Assembly: GCF_022513585.1 (NCBI RefSeq)
Contig: NZ_JAKWBF010000005.1
Location: forward strand, 1-64,000
Source of the DNA: Gordonia gummivorans
GTDB lineage: Bacteria; Actinomycetota; Actinomycetes; Mycobacteriales; Mycobacteriaceae
Length of the DNA: 64,000 nucleotides
Direction of reading: 5' to 3'
The notes under the pieces were generated by a model. That model was given only the letters and a program-made list of their open reading frames with translations, was not told where the DNA came from and did not search any database. The position numbers and the translations under genes are program-made. Below are positions 1 to 8,584 of the stretch, one piece after another (within the stretch, counting starts at the first letter, position 1; the number at the start of each line of letters is the position of its first letter).

Positions 1-46
1 GTTTGCGGGGAGGACACCAAGGTTAGGGGAAGAGTTTCTTCCCCTA
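1..46. repeat. Composite palindromic repeat R1, partial copy cut by window edge
   Basis: This is the right-hand part of a repeat seen complete at 26078-26194 and 42053-42164. It holds half of the inner stem (GGGGAGGAC, 7-15) and a 23-base near-perfect palindrome at 24-46 that starts TAGGGGAAGA and ends TCTTCCCCTA. The left palindrome and the other half of the stem lie outside the window. No coding potential is seen here. Confidence 0.75.
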
Positions 47-141
47 CCTTCTTCGAGACGCTCCGGTGGATCGATGGTTCGTCTGCCGGGTCGGATCGCC
101 GGGACGATCGGCCTCGTCTGAAACGGTCTTCCTGGCGTGCA

Positions 142-242
142 TCCGAGGGAAATGTGCCCTCGGTGGCTCCTCACGGAGACCGTTCCGGACGGCCTCACTC
201 TTCCCGCCTCCACGATCGCCGACGACGTCGGCGGGTGGGTCG
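142..242 (+). repeat. Repeat R2, plus-strand copy (101 bases)
   Basis: This stretch recurs on the opposite strand at 28222-28322 with one mismatch by my reading (C/T in the 'ccacgatYgcc' stretch). Weaker similarity extends left to about 118. It contains local hairpins: CCGAGGG/CCCTCGG around a 7-base loop, and CGCCGAC/GTCGGCG around 3 bases. Flanking AACGGTC and GACCGTT bracket the first hairpin. Reading frames run through both copies, but they differ in frame context and look like no known protein, so I treat it as non-coding. The rest of 1-363 has only the R1 fragment and the inverted repeat at 283-315. Confidence 0.7.
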
Positions 243-282
243 ATGTTGCAACCAGGGCGATTTCAAGGGTGGGCAGCGCAAT

Positions 283-315
283 GATGTGGTCCGACACTAC
301 TCGTCGGACCACATC
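283..315. promoter_or_regulatory. Perfect 13-bp inverted repeat upstream of ssuD
   Basis: GATGTGGTCCGAC and GTCGGACCACATC form perfect arms around the 7-base loop ACTACTC. A third related half-site, CGACCACATG, lies at about 344-353 beside the ribosome binding site. The repeat ends 48 bases before the ssuD start. It could be an operator for a sulfur regulator or an RNA hairpin in the leader. The function is inferred. Confidence 0.5.
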
Positions 316-363
316 CGCGGGGGTTGGCGATCGCCTGCGCCCCGACCACATGAAAGGCACCTG

Positions 364-1539
364 GTGTCACTGCAATTCCACTGGTTCCTGCCCACGTACG
401 GAGACTCGCGCAATCTGATCGCCGGTGGTCACGGCAGTCAGATGTCGGGAGACCGGCGGGCGGATCTCCGCTATCTCAAGCAGTTGGCGGGAGCGGCCGA
501 GATCAACGGCTTCGAGGCCGTGCTCACCCCGGCCGGATTGTGGTGTGAGGACGCGTGGCTCACGACGGCGGCCTTGATCGACGCGACCGAGACACTCAAG
601 TTCCTGGTGGCCTTCCGGCCGGGACTGCTCAGTCCGACGCTGGCCGCGCAGATGGCAGCGACGTTCCAGTGGCAGTCGGAGGGTCGCCTGCTGGTGAACG
701 TCGTGACCGGTGGTGAGGCGAGTGAGCAGCGGGCGTTCGGCGACTTCCTCACCAAGAACGCGCGTTACGAGCGGTGCGGCGAGTTCCTCGACATCGTCCG
801 CAAGCTGTGGACGTCACCCGAGCCGGTCGACGTCGTCGGGAAATACCTGCGGGTCGAGAACGCTCAGCTCGGCCGGCAACCCGATCCGGCGCCGGAGGTG
901 TTCTTCGGTGGGTCGTCGCCTGCGGCAGGCGATGTGGCGGCCAAGTTCGCCGACGTCTACCTGACCTGGGGTGAGCGGCCAGATGCAGTGGCCGACAAGA
1001 TCTCCTGGATCGACGGCCTCGCCGCGGCACAGGAACGACGCGTCCGGCATGGCATCCGGTTCCATGTGATCGCACGGGAGACCACTGAGCAGGCGTGGGC
1101 CGAGGCGGAGCGGTTGCTCACCGCGCTCGACCCGGAAACCGTCGCCAATGCGCAGCGCAATCTCGCGCAGTCGGAGTCCGAGGGTCAGCGTCGTATGTCC
1201 GAATTGCACGGTCGGGGATCGAATTTCGACGGATCCCGCGATCCGCGGTCGCTCCAGATTCATCCCGGCGTGTGGTCGGGTGTCGGCTTGGTCCGTGGAG
1301 GTGCGGGTACTGCGCTCGTCGGGTCGTACGCGGAGGTCGCCGATCTCATCGCGGAGTATGCAAATCTCGGACTCGAACACTTTGTGCTGTCCGGATATCC
1401 GCATCTCGAAGAGGCCTACCACTTCGGTGAAGGTGTGCGTCCTGCTCTTGCCCGTCTGGGGCTCATCGAGTCCGACGATCGTGGCCGCGAGGCCGTTCGC
1501 GGCGCATTCCTGCCGACCCTGCAAGCCGCTTCTTCCTGA
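364..1539 (+). CDS. ssuD: FMNH2-dependent alkanesulfonate monooxygenase (SsuD family)
   Basis: Predicted to release sulfite from alkanesulfonates using FMNH2 and O2, in the cytoplasm, for sulfur scavenging. The protein is 391 aa, near the usual SsuD length of about 380. The N-terminus (FHWFLPTYGDSR), the NVVTGG segment, EVFFGGSSPAA and the C-terminal HLEEAYHFGEGV stretch are typical of SsuD-type luciferase-like TIM barrels. I chose GTG 364 because GAAAGG lies 6 bases upstream and homology begins there; the frame is open from 154 but that part runs through repeat R2. It is followed 55 bases later by sfnG, so probably co-transcribed. No flavin reductase (SsuE) or SsuABC importer is seen nearby. 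Confidence 0.88.
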   Translation: MSLQFHWFLPTYGDSRNLIAGGHGSQMSGDRRADLRYLKQLAGAAEINGFEAVLTPAGLWCEDAWLTTAALIDATETLKFLVAFRPGLLSPTLAAQMAATFQWQSEGRLLVNVVTGGEASEQRAFGDFLTKNARYERCGEFLDIVRKLWTSPEPVDVVGKYLRVENAQLGRQPDPAPEVFFGGSSPAAGDVAAKFADVYLTWGERPDAVADKISWIDGLAAAQERRVRHGIRFHVIARETTEQAWAEAERLLTALDPETVANAQRNLAQSESEGQRRMSELHGRGSNFDGSRDPRSLQIHPGVWSGVGLVRGGAGTALVGSYAEVADLIAEYANLGLEHFVLSGYPHLEEAYHFGEGVRPALARLGLIESDDRGREAVRGAFLPTLQAASS

Positions 1540-1594
1540 TCACAGCTGTTCTGCCCCAAGCTCTTCTGAACCAGCGCCAACCGAGAGGTAAATC

Positions 1595-2707
1595 ATGTCC
1601 ACCGAATCGATCGCCGACGAGATCAAGTTCGCCTACTGGGTACCCAACGTCAGTGGCGGCCTGGTCACCAGCACCATCGAACAGCGCACCAGCTGGGACT
1701 ATGACTACAACGTGAAGCTCGCGCAGACCGCGGAGAACAACGGCTTCGAGTACGCACTGTCGCAGGTGCGCTACGAGGCGAGCTACGGTGCGGAATTCCA
1801 GCACGAATCAACGAGTTTCAGTCTTGCCTTGCTGTTGGCGACGCAGCGACTGAAGGTGATTGCCGCCGTGCACCCGGGTCTCTGGCATCCGGCGGTACTG
1901 GCCAAGCTCGGCGCCACCGCAGACCACCTGTCGAATGGCCGGTTTGCCATCAACGTGGTGTCGGGCTGGTTCAAAGACGAATTCACCCACCTCGGTGAGC
2001 CGTGGCTCGAACACGACGAACGTTACCGTCGCAGTGCGGAATTCCTCGAGGTGATCCGCAAGATCTGGACCGAGGACAACGTCGACTTCCGCGGCGACTT
2101 CTACCGCATCCACGACTTCACGCTCAAGCCCAAGCCGCTCAACACCCCCGAACGGCCCAATCCTGAACTTTTCCAGGGTGGTAACTCGACGGCGGCCCGT
2201 AGCAACGGTGGACGTTTCTCCGACTGGTACTTCTCCAACGGCAAAGATTTCGACGGCGTCACCGAGCAACTCGACGACCTGCGTGCGGTCGCTCGGGCGC
2301 ACAGTCGCGAGGTGAAGTTCGGACTCAACGGCTTCATCATCGCCCGCGACACCGAAGCCGAGGCTCGGGACACCCTGCGGGAGATCGTCGAGAAGGCGAA
2401 TCGTCCTGCGGTGGAGGGCTTCCGCGATGCCGTGCAGCAGGCCGGCAACTCGACCGGAAACAAGACGGGAATGTGGGCGGACTCGACCTTCGAGGATCTC
2501 GTCCAGTACAACGACGGTTTCCGCACCCAGTTGATCGGTACGCCAGAGCAGGTGGCCGAGCGGATCGTCGCCTACAAGCGTCTCGGCGTAGACCTGATCC
2601 TGGGTGGATTCCTGCACTTCCAGGAGGAGATCGAGTACTTCGGTGAGCGGGTGCTTCCGCTGGTCCGCGAACTGGAGGCAGCGCAGGAGCCCGCGGGGGT
2701 CGCGTGA
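1595..2707 (+). CDS. sfnG: Dimethylsulfone monooxygenase (SfnG family)
   Basis: A 370-aa luciferase-like flavin monooxygenase. SfnG enzymes oxidise dimethylsulfone to methanesulfinate with FMNH2, feeding sulfonate/sulfinate desulfurisation. FAYWVPNVSGGLVTS at the N-terminus, NVVSGWFKDEF near residue 120 and the ELFQGGNSTAAR stretch match this family. GAGAGG precedes the ATG with 7-base spacing. The stop codon overlaps the start of the sfnB-like gene, so the two are translationally coupled. With ssuD upstream it forms a pathway from sulfone to sulfite. A partner reductase is not visible in the window. Confidence 0.88.
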   Translation: MSTESIADEIKFAYWVPNVSGGLVTSTIEQRTSWDYDYNVKLAQTAENNGFEYALSQVRYEASYGAEFQHESTSFSLALLLATQRLKVIAAVHPGLWHPAVLAKLGATADHLSNGRFAINVVSGWFKDEFTHLGEPWLEHDERYRRSAEFLEVIRKIWTEDNVDFRGDFYRIHDFTLKPKPLNTPERPNPELFQGGNSTAARSNGGRFSDWYFSNGKDFDGVTEQLDDLRAVARAHSREVKFGLNGFIIARDTEAEARDTLREIVEKANRPAVEGFRDAVQQAGNSTGNKTGMWADSTFEDLVQYNDGFRTQLIGTPEQVAERIVAYKRLGVDLILGGFLHFQEEIEYFGERVLPLVRELEAAQEPAGVA

Positions 2708-3936
2708 CCCGGGTGAGTTCGGCAGCCCGGATCGCCACGGCACGCGAGGCCGTGGCGATCGCGCGGGAGCTGGCAACCGAGTTCTCGGCAGGTGCCGCGC
2801 AACGGGATGCGCAGCGCCGGTTGCCTTTCGAGGAGATCGAGCAACTGTCATCGACGGGCCTGCTCGCGGTGACAGTGCCGCATCGCTTCGGTGGCGCCGA
2901 CCTCCCACCCAGCGTCGTGGCAGAGCTGACCGCGATCATCGCGGCCGCCGACCCGAGCATCGCGCAGATCCCGCACAGTCACTTCGTGTATCTGAATCTG
3001 CTCCGTCTTGGTGCGTCCGACGATCTGCAGAAGCGGATCTTCGGCACGGTGCTCGACGGCGGCCGGGTGGCCAACGCGCAGTCCGAACGTGGCGGCAGGA
3101 CCATCGCCGACATCTCGACGCGCCTGACGCCCACCGGCGGAGGGTTCTCACTCGACGGGGACAAGTTCTACGCAACCGGATCGCTGTTCGCCGACACCCT
3201 CGCCGTGCTGGCCCGTCTCGAGGTTGAGACCGACGATCATGCGCCGGGCGAATACGTGGCGTTCATTCCGGCGGACGCGGACGGGGTGGAACTCGTCGAC
3301 GACTGGAATGGCATGGGGCAGCGCACCACCGGCTCCGGCACGGTGCGGCTGCGCGGTGTTCACGTCGGCGCCGACGATCTCGTGGCCCGGGCTCCCGCGG
3401 TGTCGGGGGCGACGGGCTATGGCGCCTTCGCGCAGTTGCTGCACGTCGCAATCGACACCGGAATCGCCCGCGGTGCGCTCGACGCGGCGGCCGAATTCGT
3501 TCGCAGCACGTCGCGTCCGTGGTTCGAGGCAGGAGTCGAACGCGCCGTCGATGATCCGCTCCTGGTGCAGCGGTTCGGCGAACTCGGCGTCGACGTTGCG
3601 AGTGCCGAGGCGACGCTCGCCGCAGCCGGCCGGAGCGTCGACCGCGCAACAGGATTCGGGGATCCCGACGACATCGAACCCGACGCGGATCCGGTGGCGG
3701 AGGCGTCGATCGCCGTCGCGGCCGCGAAGGTGGTTGCCGACCGGGTTGCGAACAGCGTGACGTCGGCTCTGTTCGAGGTGAGTGGTACACGCAGTGCGGG
3801 TGCGGACCTCAACCTGAATCGGTTCTGGCGTGACGCCCGTACTCACACCCTGCATGACCCGGTGCGGTGGAAATACCAGCACATCGGCCGATACGTGCTG
3901 CGCGACGAGAAACCACCGCTGCACGGCGTCATCTGA
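2704..3936 (+). CDS. sfnB: SfnB-type sulfur acquisition oxidoreductase (acyl-CoA dehydrogenase fold)
   Basis: The 410-aa protein has the acyl-CoA dehydrogenase layout: helical N-terminus (about 1-110), middle beta domain, and C-terminal four-helix part including the DPVRWKYQHIGRYVL stretch. SfnB members belong to the DszC-like branch and are usually encoded beside SfnG; they are thought to use reduced flavin on sulfur compounds, but the exact substrate is not settled. It starts at GTG 2704, overlapping the sfnG stop (GTGA). The gene completes a three-gene sulfur operon. The call rests on sequence style and context, so it could also be named a DszC-family monooxygenase. Confidence 0.8.
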   Translation: MTRVSSAARIATAREAVAIARELATEFSAGAAQRDAQRRLPFEEIEQLSSTGLLAVTVPHRFGGADLPPSVVAELTAIIAAADPSIAQIPHSHFVYLNLLRLGASDDLQKRIFGTVLDGGRVANAQSERGGRTIADISTRLTPTGGGFSLDGDKFYATGSLFADTLAVLARLEVETDDHAPGEYVAFIPADADGVELVDDWNGMGQRTTGSGTVRLRGVHVGADDLVARAPAVSGATGYGAFAQLLHVAIDTGIARGALDAAAEFVRSTSRPWFEAGVERAVDDPLLVQRFGELGVDVASAEATLAAAGRSVDRATGFGDPDDIEPDADPVAEASIAVAAAKVVADRVANSVTSALFEVSGTRSAGADLNLNRFWRDARTHTLHDPVRWKYQHIGRYVLRDEKPPLHGVI

Positions 3937-4022
3937 GGCCTGGTCATCCAAGCGTAGGACGGGGCCGAAGCCAATCGGTCGAGGGACAGACGGTGTCGGT
4001 GCCGGCGCTTATGCTTCTCGAT

Positions 4023-5639
4023 ATGGCAGAGAGTCGGGTGGACACCCAGTTCGGGCCGTATCGGCTCGATGAACTGCTCGGCCGTGGCGGCATGGGTGAG
4101 GTGTATCGCGCCTACGACACGTCCAAGGACCGGGTCGTCGCGCTCAAGCTGCTGAAATCCGGTCTGGCGCATGACGGCGTCTATCAGGAGCGGTTCCGGC
4201 GCGAATCGCATGCCGCGGCAAAGCTCGGTGAGCCCCACGTCATCCCGATCCACGACTGGGGCGAGATCGACGGGGTCCTGTTCATCGACATGCGCCTGGT
4301 GGAGGGCGAGGATCTTCGCGCCCTGCTACGTCGTGAAGGGGAGCTGTCGCCGGAGCGCTCGGTCCAGATCATCGAACAGGTCGCTGCGGCGCTCGACGCC
4401 GCGCACCGGCACGGACTCGTCCACCGCGACATCAAACCCGAGAACATCCTGATCGCGGAGAACGACTTCGCCTACCTGGTCGATTTCGGCATCGCCCACG
4501 CCGCCGAGGACACGCATCTCACGCAGGCCGGCACGGCGATCGGATCGATCGCCTACATGGCCCCGGAGCTCTTCGACGCGAGTTCGGTCAGCGCATCCAG
4601 CGACATCTACGGACTGACGTGCGTGCTGTTCGAATGCCTCACGGGTCGGGTGCCGCATCCCGCCAACACGGTCAGTGCCGCCATCAAAGCTGCCGTCCTG
4701 TCGCCACCACCGTCGCCCAGCGCGGTCAACGGCGCCGTCCCGCAGGCGTTCGACGCGGTCATCAGCCGAGGTCTCGACCCCGACCCGGACCGACGGTATC
4801 CGACGGCCAAAGAGCTGGCGGCCGCGGCGCGTGCCGCGTTGACCGGTGGCGACGTCGAGGCCACTGTGACTCCGAACGGCGAGAGTGAGACCAACATCAT
4901 CCGCCGCGCCCCCAAGACGGTGATCGGCGCGCCGGTCAACCTGGCGAAGCCGGCCGATTACCCGCCCACCCAGGTGTCGAGCACCGGCCCGCAGGGGCCT
5001 GACGGAACCCGGAATCTCGGTGGTCCCCCACAGTTCTCGGGACCCCAGCAACATTCGGGACCACAGCAGTATTCAGGCCCCCAGCAGTACTCAGAGCCGC
5101 AATACTATTCGGGTCCCCAGCAGTACTCGGCTCCACCACCGAATTACCCTCCGCCGCAGGTCTATCCGGCCGGCTACCCGCCGTCGGAGCAACGCTCGAC
5201 CGCCATTCCCGTGTTGATCGGCGTGATCGCCGCCGTCCTCATCGGCCTGCTGGCGCTCGGTGGGTATTGGCTGGCGACCCAGGGCAACGATTCGTCGTCG
5301 AAGAACGCGGACGCCGAGCGGTCCACGGTCACCCAGACAGTGTCGGCGCCGGAGACGCAGGAGACGACCACTGCGCCCACGACGACGGGACCGGCAGCGC
5401 CACCACCGGGGTCGGCTCCCTGCGACGCGACGGTCGGTATCGAAGCGGGAACGCCGACTACGTGTGGGTTCGCGTTCAACGTGCGAGACGCGTACCTTGC
5501 GTCGGGCCCAAAGGGGACCGGGAGAGTGGTCATTGCGTCCAGCCCGACGACGGGGCTGACGTATTCGATGTCCTGTGTGCCGGAATCGGGCATCGTCGTC
5601 TGCCGGGGTGGCAACAATGCGGTGGTGCACATCTACTGA
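4023..5639 (+). CDS. Membrane-anchored Ser/Thr protein kinase (PknB/PknH-like)
   Basis: The kinase domain occupies roughly residues 10-275: P-loop GRGGMGEV, Lys in VALKLL, HRDIKPEN near 133 and DFG near 153, so all catalytic residues are present. A long Pro/Gln-rich linker follows with about six SGPQQY-like repeats, then one membrane segment near 395-417 and an outer domain of about 120 aa with four Cys. Such receptor kinases sense the envelope and phosphorylate cytoplasmic targets. I chose ATG 4023; ATG 4011 is an in-frame alternative and neither has a strong ribosome binding site. The stop overlaps the next start by one base, linking the kinase to a cell-wall hydrolase group. Confidence 0.88.
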   Translation: MAESRVDTQFGPYRLDELLGRGGMGEVYRAYDTSKDRVVALKLLKSGLAHDGVYQERFRRESHAAAKLGEPHVIPIHDWGEIDGVLFIDMRLVEGEDLRALLRREGELSPERSVQIIEQVAAALDAAHRHGLVHRDIKPENILIAENDFAYLVDFGIAHAAEDTHLTQAGTAIGSIAYMAPELFDASSVSASSDIYGLTCVLFECLTGRVPHPANTVSAAIKAAVLSPPPSPSAVNGAVPQAFDAVISRGLDPDPDRRYPTAKELAAAARAALTGGDVEATVTPNGESETNIIRRAPKTVIGAPVNLAKPADYPPTQVSSTGPQGPDGTRNLGGPPQFSGPQQHSGPQQYSGPQQYSEPQYYSGPQQYSAPPPNYPPPQVYPAGYPPSEQRSTAIPVLIGVIAAVLIGLLALGGYWLATQGNDSSSKNADAERSTVTQTVSAPETQETTTAPTTTGPAAPPPGSAPCDATVGIEAGTPTTCGFAFNVRDAYLASGPKGTGRVVIASSPTTGLTYSMSCVPESGIVVCRGGNNAVVHIY

Positions 5640-6565
5640 TGGCGATTCTCAGGCACACCCGTTTCGCACCCGTCGTCGCGCTGTTTGCTGCCACCGCGCT
5701 GGTGGCCGGCTGCGCCACATCGTCGGACTCCGCTGACCAGGCACCGGTCACCGTGACGGTCACCTCGACGGGCAAGGCGTACCCCGGCGGGTACGGCAAG
5801 TCGTCGTCGGCAGCGCCGCCGACCGTGTCCCGAGCCGGCAACTACCGCGCGCTGGCAGCCGGTTTCGCACGGGTCGCCGGGCAGACGGGTAACACGGTCG
5901 GGATCGCCATCGCCCCGGTCGGCGGAAAGGCCGTCACAGCGCTCACACTCGGTGACAAACACTCGCGCGTTGCCTGGTCGACCATCAAGGTGCCGCTGGC
6001 CGTCGCGGCAGAGCGCGAGAACGGCCAGAGCGCGGCCGAGACCGCGGCGATCGTCAACTCGGACAACGCGTCGGCCGAAGCGCTGTGGGCATCCCTGGGT
6101 TCGTCGACCGAAGCCGCCCGCGCCGTCACCGGTGTTCTGCGGGAGGGTGGCGACACCACGACTGTGGTGCCCTCGGAGCAGCGTCGCGCCGGGTTCACGA
6201 TCTTCGGCCAGACCGTGTGGCCCTTACCGGCAGCGGCCACGTTCACCGCGCACCTGCCATGCATGCCCGGGACCGAACATGTGGTCTCGCTGATGGGTCA
6301 GGTTGCGGGCAACCAGCAGTGGGGTGTCGAGATCATGCGCACGCCGACGTCCACCGCTGTCAAAGGCGGATGGGGGCCGGGGGAGAGCGGCGGGTACCTC
6401 GTGCGTCAGATCGGTCTGATCACCCACCGCGACGGCACACAGACGGCGGTCGCGATGAGCGCGGTCGGGTCGTCGATGGGGGACGGAATCGCTGCGCTGA
6501 ACTCGATCGGTAACTGGCTGAACCGCAATGTGGCGCGGCTACCGCGGGGCCGATGCGCAGGCTGA
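5639..6565 (+). CDS. Lipoprotein with SxxK/SDN beta-lactamase-like fold
   Basis: A 308-aa exported protein with a lipobox (ALVAGC), so probably anchored outside the membrane. It carries the order of motifs of serine penicillin-recognising enzymes: STIK (SxxK), SDN and KGG. The class A general base (E166) cannot be assigned. Two Cys (LPCM and GRC near the end) may form a disulfide. A paralogue lies at 7459-8349 and shares HLPCM, NQQWGV, KGGWGP and GYLVRQ. The start overlaps the kinase stop by one base, so translation is coupled. It may be a beta-lactamase, an amidase/esterase or a peptidoglycan-binding relative; the substrate is unknown. Confidence 0.75.
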   Translation: MAILRHTRFAPVVALFAATALVAGCATSSDSADQAPVTVTVTSTGKAYPGGYGKSSSAAPPTVSRAGNYRALAAGFARVAGQTGNTVGIAIAPVGGKAVTALTLGDKHSRVAWSTIKVPLAVAAERENGQSAAETAAIVNSDNASAEALWASLGSSTEAARAVTGVLREGGDTTTVVPSEQRRAGFTIFGQTVWPLPAAATFTAHLPCMPGTEHVVSLMGQVAGNQQWGVEIMRTPTSTAVKGGWGPGESGGYLVRQIGLITHRDGTQTAVAMSAVGSSMGDGIAALNSIGNWLNRNVARLPRGRCAG

Positions 6566-7377
6566 TTCGAGCGGTGGCGGTCGCCGGTTTGGTGGTGGTG
6601 ATCGGGGCGTGCAGCACGACCGACCCACCCGGTCCGACGAGCCCGCCGTACCGTGCCACCTCGGCGTATGCTTCCGCGAGCGCATCCTCGACGCCGTCCG
6701 CCGCGCCCTGCGACCGTACCGTCGTCGCGCTCGACCCGGGCCACAATCCGGTCACGGTCGACGGCTTCGATCCGGTGACCGGCGTCCGGCAGGTCGACTA
6801 CCCGAACGGAGCCGAGGATCGGGATGTGTTCCTGGTGGCGCAGCGGGTGCGTGCCGCGCTGAGCGGCGTCGGATATCGCGTGGTCCTGCTCAAGCGCTCG
6901 GTCCGCGAGAACGTCACCTACCGGCAGCGGGTCGAGCGAGCGCAGGCGGCCGGTGCCGACATCGCCGTGAGTATCCACACCAGTCCGGGCGTCAATGCGG
7001 TGTTCCCGCAACGCGTCGGGCTCTATCGCGAGGGAACCGGCGCCGACGGTGAGCATCTGCGGGTGGTGTTCACCAACCGCGCCACCGCCGTGCGGTCCCA
7101 GCGATACGCGCGGCTGATCGCGGCCCGCCGAACCGCGATAGAAGGCCACCCGGTTGCGGTGACGGACAACGACTTCGGTGGACGCGCACCGTTGTGGTCG
7201 GGCAACATCCCGGTGATAGCCCTGATCGCCGACGACACACCGTGGGTCTACAACGAATTCGGCACAGCGGGTGCCGGCGGGTCCATCGCAGTCCCGAGGA
7301 GCCGTCTCGAGGACTACGCGCGTGGCCTGACCGCCGGGGTTCGGGCTGCCGTGCCGGTCTGCGCGGTGTCGCGATGA
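6553..7377 (+). CDS. N-acetylmuramoyl-L-alanine amidase, lipoprotein (Amidase_3)
   Basis: A 274-aa protein with a signal peptide and probable lipobox (VVIGAC), followed by a Ser/Ala/Pro-rich spacer and an Amidase_3 domain from about residue 55. Zinc ligands expected for the family are visible: His in ALDPGHNP, Glu in NGAEDRD and His in SIHTSP. The enzyme should cut the bond between MurNAc and the stem peptide in the cell wall. The start lies 13 bases inside the preceding gene, so the two are probably coupled. Clustering with two SxxK proteins and a receptor kinase suggests a cell-wall remodelling role. Confidence 0.82.
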   Translation: MRRLIRAVAVAGLVVVIGACSTTDPPGPTSPPYRATSAYASASASSTPSAAPCDRTVVALDPGHNPVTVDGFDPVTGVRQVDYPNGAEDRDVFLVAQRVRAALSGVGYRVVLLKRSVRENVTYRQRVERAQAAGADIAVSIHTSPGVNAVFPQRVGLYREGTGADGEHLRVVFTNRATAVRSQRYARLIAARRTAIEGHPVAVTDNDFGGRAPLWSGNIPVIALIADDTPWVYNEFGTAGAGGSIAVPRSRLEDYARGLTAGVRAAVPVCAVSR

Positions 7378-7458
7378 GGTCCCGATTGGGTCTCGCCGGG
7401 TGGCGAAACCCTGGATAGCCACTACTCTCATGTGTCTGCTGTGGCTAAAGGGGCTCAT

Positions 7459-8349
7459 GTGATTAGAGTGAAACGTCTGTTCATCACGACCACCGTCGTC
7501 GCCTCATGTCTGATGGCCGGCGCGGGCTCGGCCTTCGCGGCGCCGGGCATCGCCGGTCTGCCTCTGCCGGAGCCGCTTGCGCGACTCCTCGCCCCGCCCG
7601 TGCCCGTCGAGAAGAAGCTGTCGAAGGGCTTTGGCGGCCTGCAGAAGTCGATGCGAAAGACGATGCCGGGACAGATCGGAATCGCGGTCGTCCCGGTCGG
7701 TAGCGACAAGGCAATCTCGTTGGGGCCGTTGAAGACCGGTCGCGCGTGGTCGACGTTGAAGGTGCCGGTGTCGCTGGCGGCGCAGCGGCAGAACGGAACC
7801 GCGGTCGCTGCCATGGAGAACAAGGCGATCACCTTCTCCGACAACGACGCCGCCGGGAAACTGTGGGGATCGCTCGGCGGTGGAGTTGCCTCCGTGAAGG
7901 CCGTCACCGGCATCCTTCGGGAAGGCCATGATCTGCGTACCCGCGTCTCGTCGGAGGCCGACGCCCCGCCGTCGTACCCCGGCTACACCCAGTGGGCCCT
8001 GGTCGACCAGGCGCGGTTCGGCGCCCACCTGCCCTGCATGGCGGGCAGCGAGCAGATCATCCGGTTGATGAGCTCGGTCGCACCGAATCAGCAGTGGGGG
8101 GTCGCGAAGGTGGGCCGATCGGCCGGTGCAGTGAGCGCGGTCAAGGGTGGCTGGGGGCCTGCCACCTCCAAGTCGCCCGGCTACCTGGTGCGTCAACTCG
8201 GCATCATCTCGACCACCCGGGGGCAGTTCGCCGTTTCGTTGGCCGCCGTACCCAAGAGCGGCAAGTTCAGTGACGGCGCCAAGATGCTCAACCGGATGGG
8301 CGCGTGGTTGGGCAAGTACCTTGCCGAACTACCTGCGGGTCGGTGCTGA
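7459..8349 (+). CDS. Secreted SxxK/SDN beta-lactamase-like protein, paralogue of 5639-6565
   Basis: A 296-aa protein with a signal peptide ending around SAFA/AP. Motifs are STLK (SxxK), SDN and KGGWG, with the same Cys pair as the upstream paralogue. Unlike the paralogue it has no lipobox, so it should be released or loosely held. GTG 7459 was chosen because AAAGGGG lies 5 bases before it; in-frame GTGs at 7432, 7441 and 7468 are less favoured. It is separated from the amidase gene by about 80 bases, so it may have its own promoter. The substrate is unknown. Confidence 0.75.
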   Translation: MIRVKRLFITTTVVASCLMAGAGSAFAAPGIAGLPLPEPLARLLAPPVPVEKKLSKGFGGLQKSMRKTMPGQIGIAVVPVGSDKAISLGPLKTGRAWSTLKVPVSLAAQRQNGTAVAAMENKAITFSDNDAAGKLWGSLGGGVASVKAVTGILREGHDLRTRVSSEADAPPSYPGYTQWALVDQARFGAHLPCMAGSEQIIRLMSSVAPNQQWGVAKVGRSAGAVSAVKGGWGPATSKSPGYLVRQLGIISTTRGQFAVSLAAVPKSGKFSDGAKMLNRMGAWLGKYLAELPAGRC

Positions 8350-8376
8350 CCTGAAGAGTTCGGGACAACCCGCTGG

Positions 8377-8455
8377 CCGTTGGAAATCTGTACCTGTGAG
8401 GCCGGCCAAGTACACAGTGCACTTGGTGGGGTTGGCAGGTACATCTTTCCAACGG
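8377..8455. other. Long interrupted palindrome between convergent genes
   Basis: Two 35-base arms (8377-8411 and 8421-8455) face each other around a 9-base loop. Paired blocks are CCGTTGGAAA, TGTACCTG and CCAAGT, separated by unpaired stretches of equal length on both sides. It lies between the ends of a plus-strand and a minus-strand gene and could act as a two-way terminator, but there is no T tract. It may instead be a mobile palindromic repeat. The rest of 8350-8584 shows nothing else. Confidence 0.55.
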
Positions 8456-8584
8456 GTCGGGAGCGTCGGTTGGTAAGACGGCAATGTCGTCGCACCAGGG
8501 CTAATGGGGGCTGTCGCGGCTAAGCCGGCGGGAGGGGCCGCTCGTACCCCAGCTGGCGGGAAGTGGACTCTTTTCATCGACAGC

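Noticed and set aside
154..363. N-terminal extension of the ssuD frame
   Set aside because: It runs through repeat R2 and has no similarity to the family; GTG 364 with a ribosome binding site fits the usual N-terminus.
1808..2908. 366-codon minus-strand frame across sfnG and sfnB
   Set aside because: It crosses two well-supported genes and has no recognisable domain.
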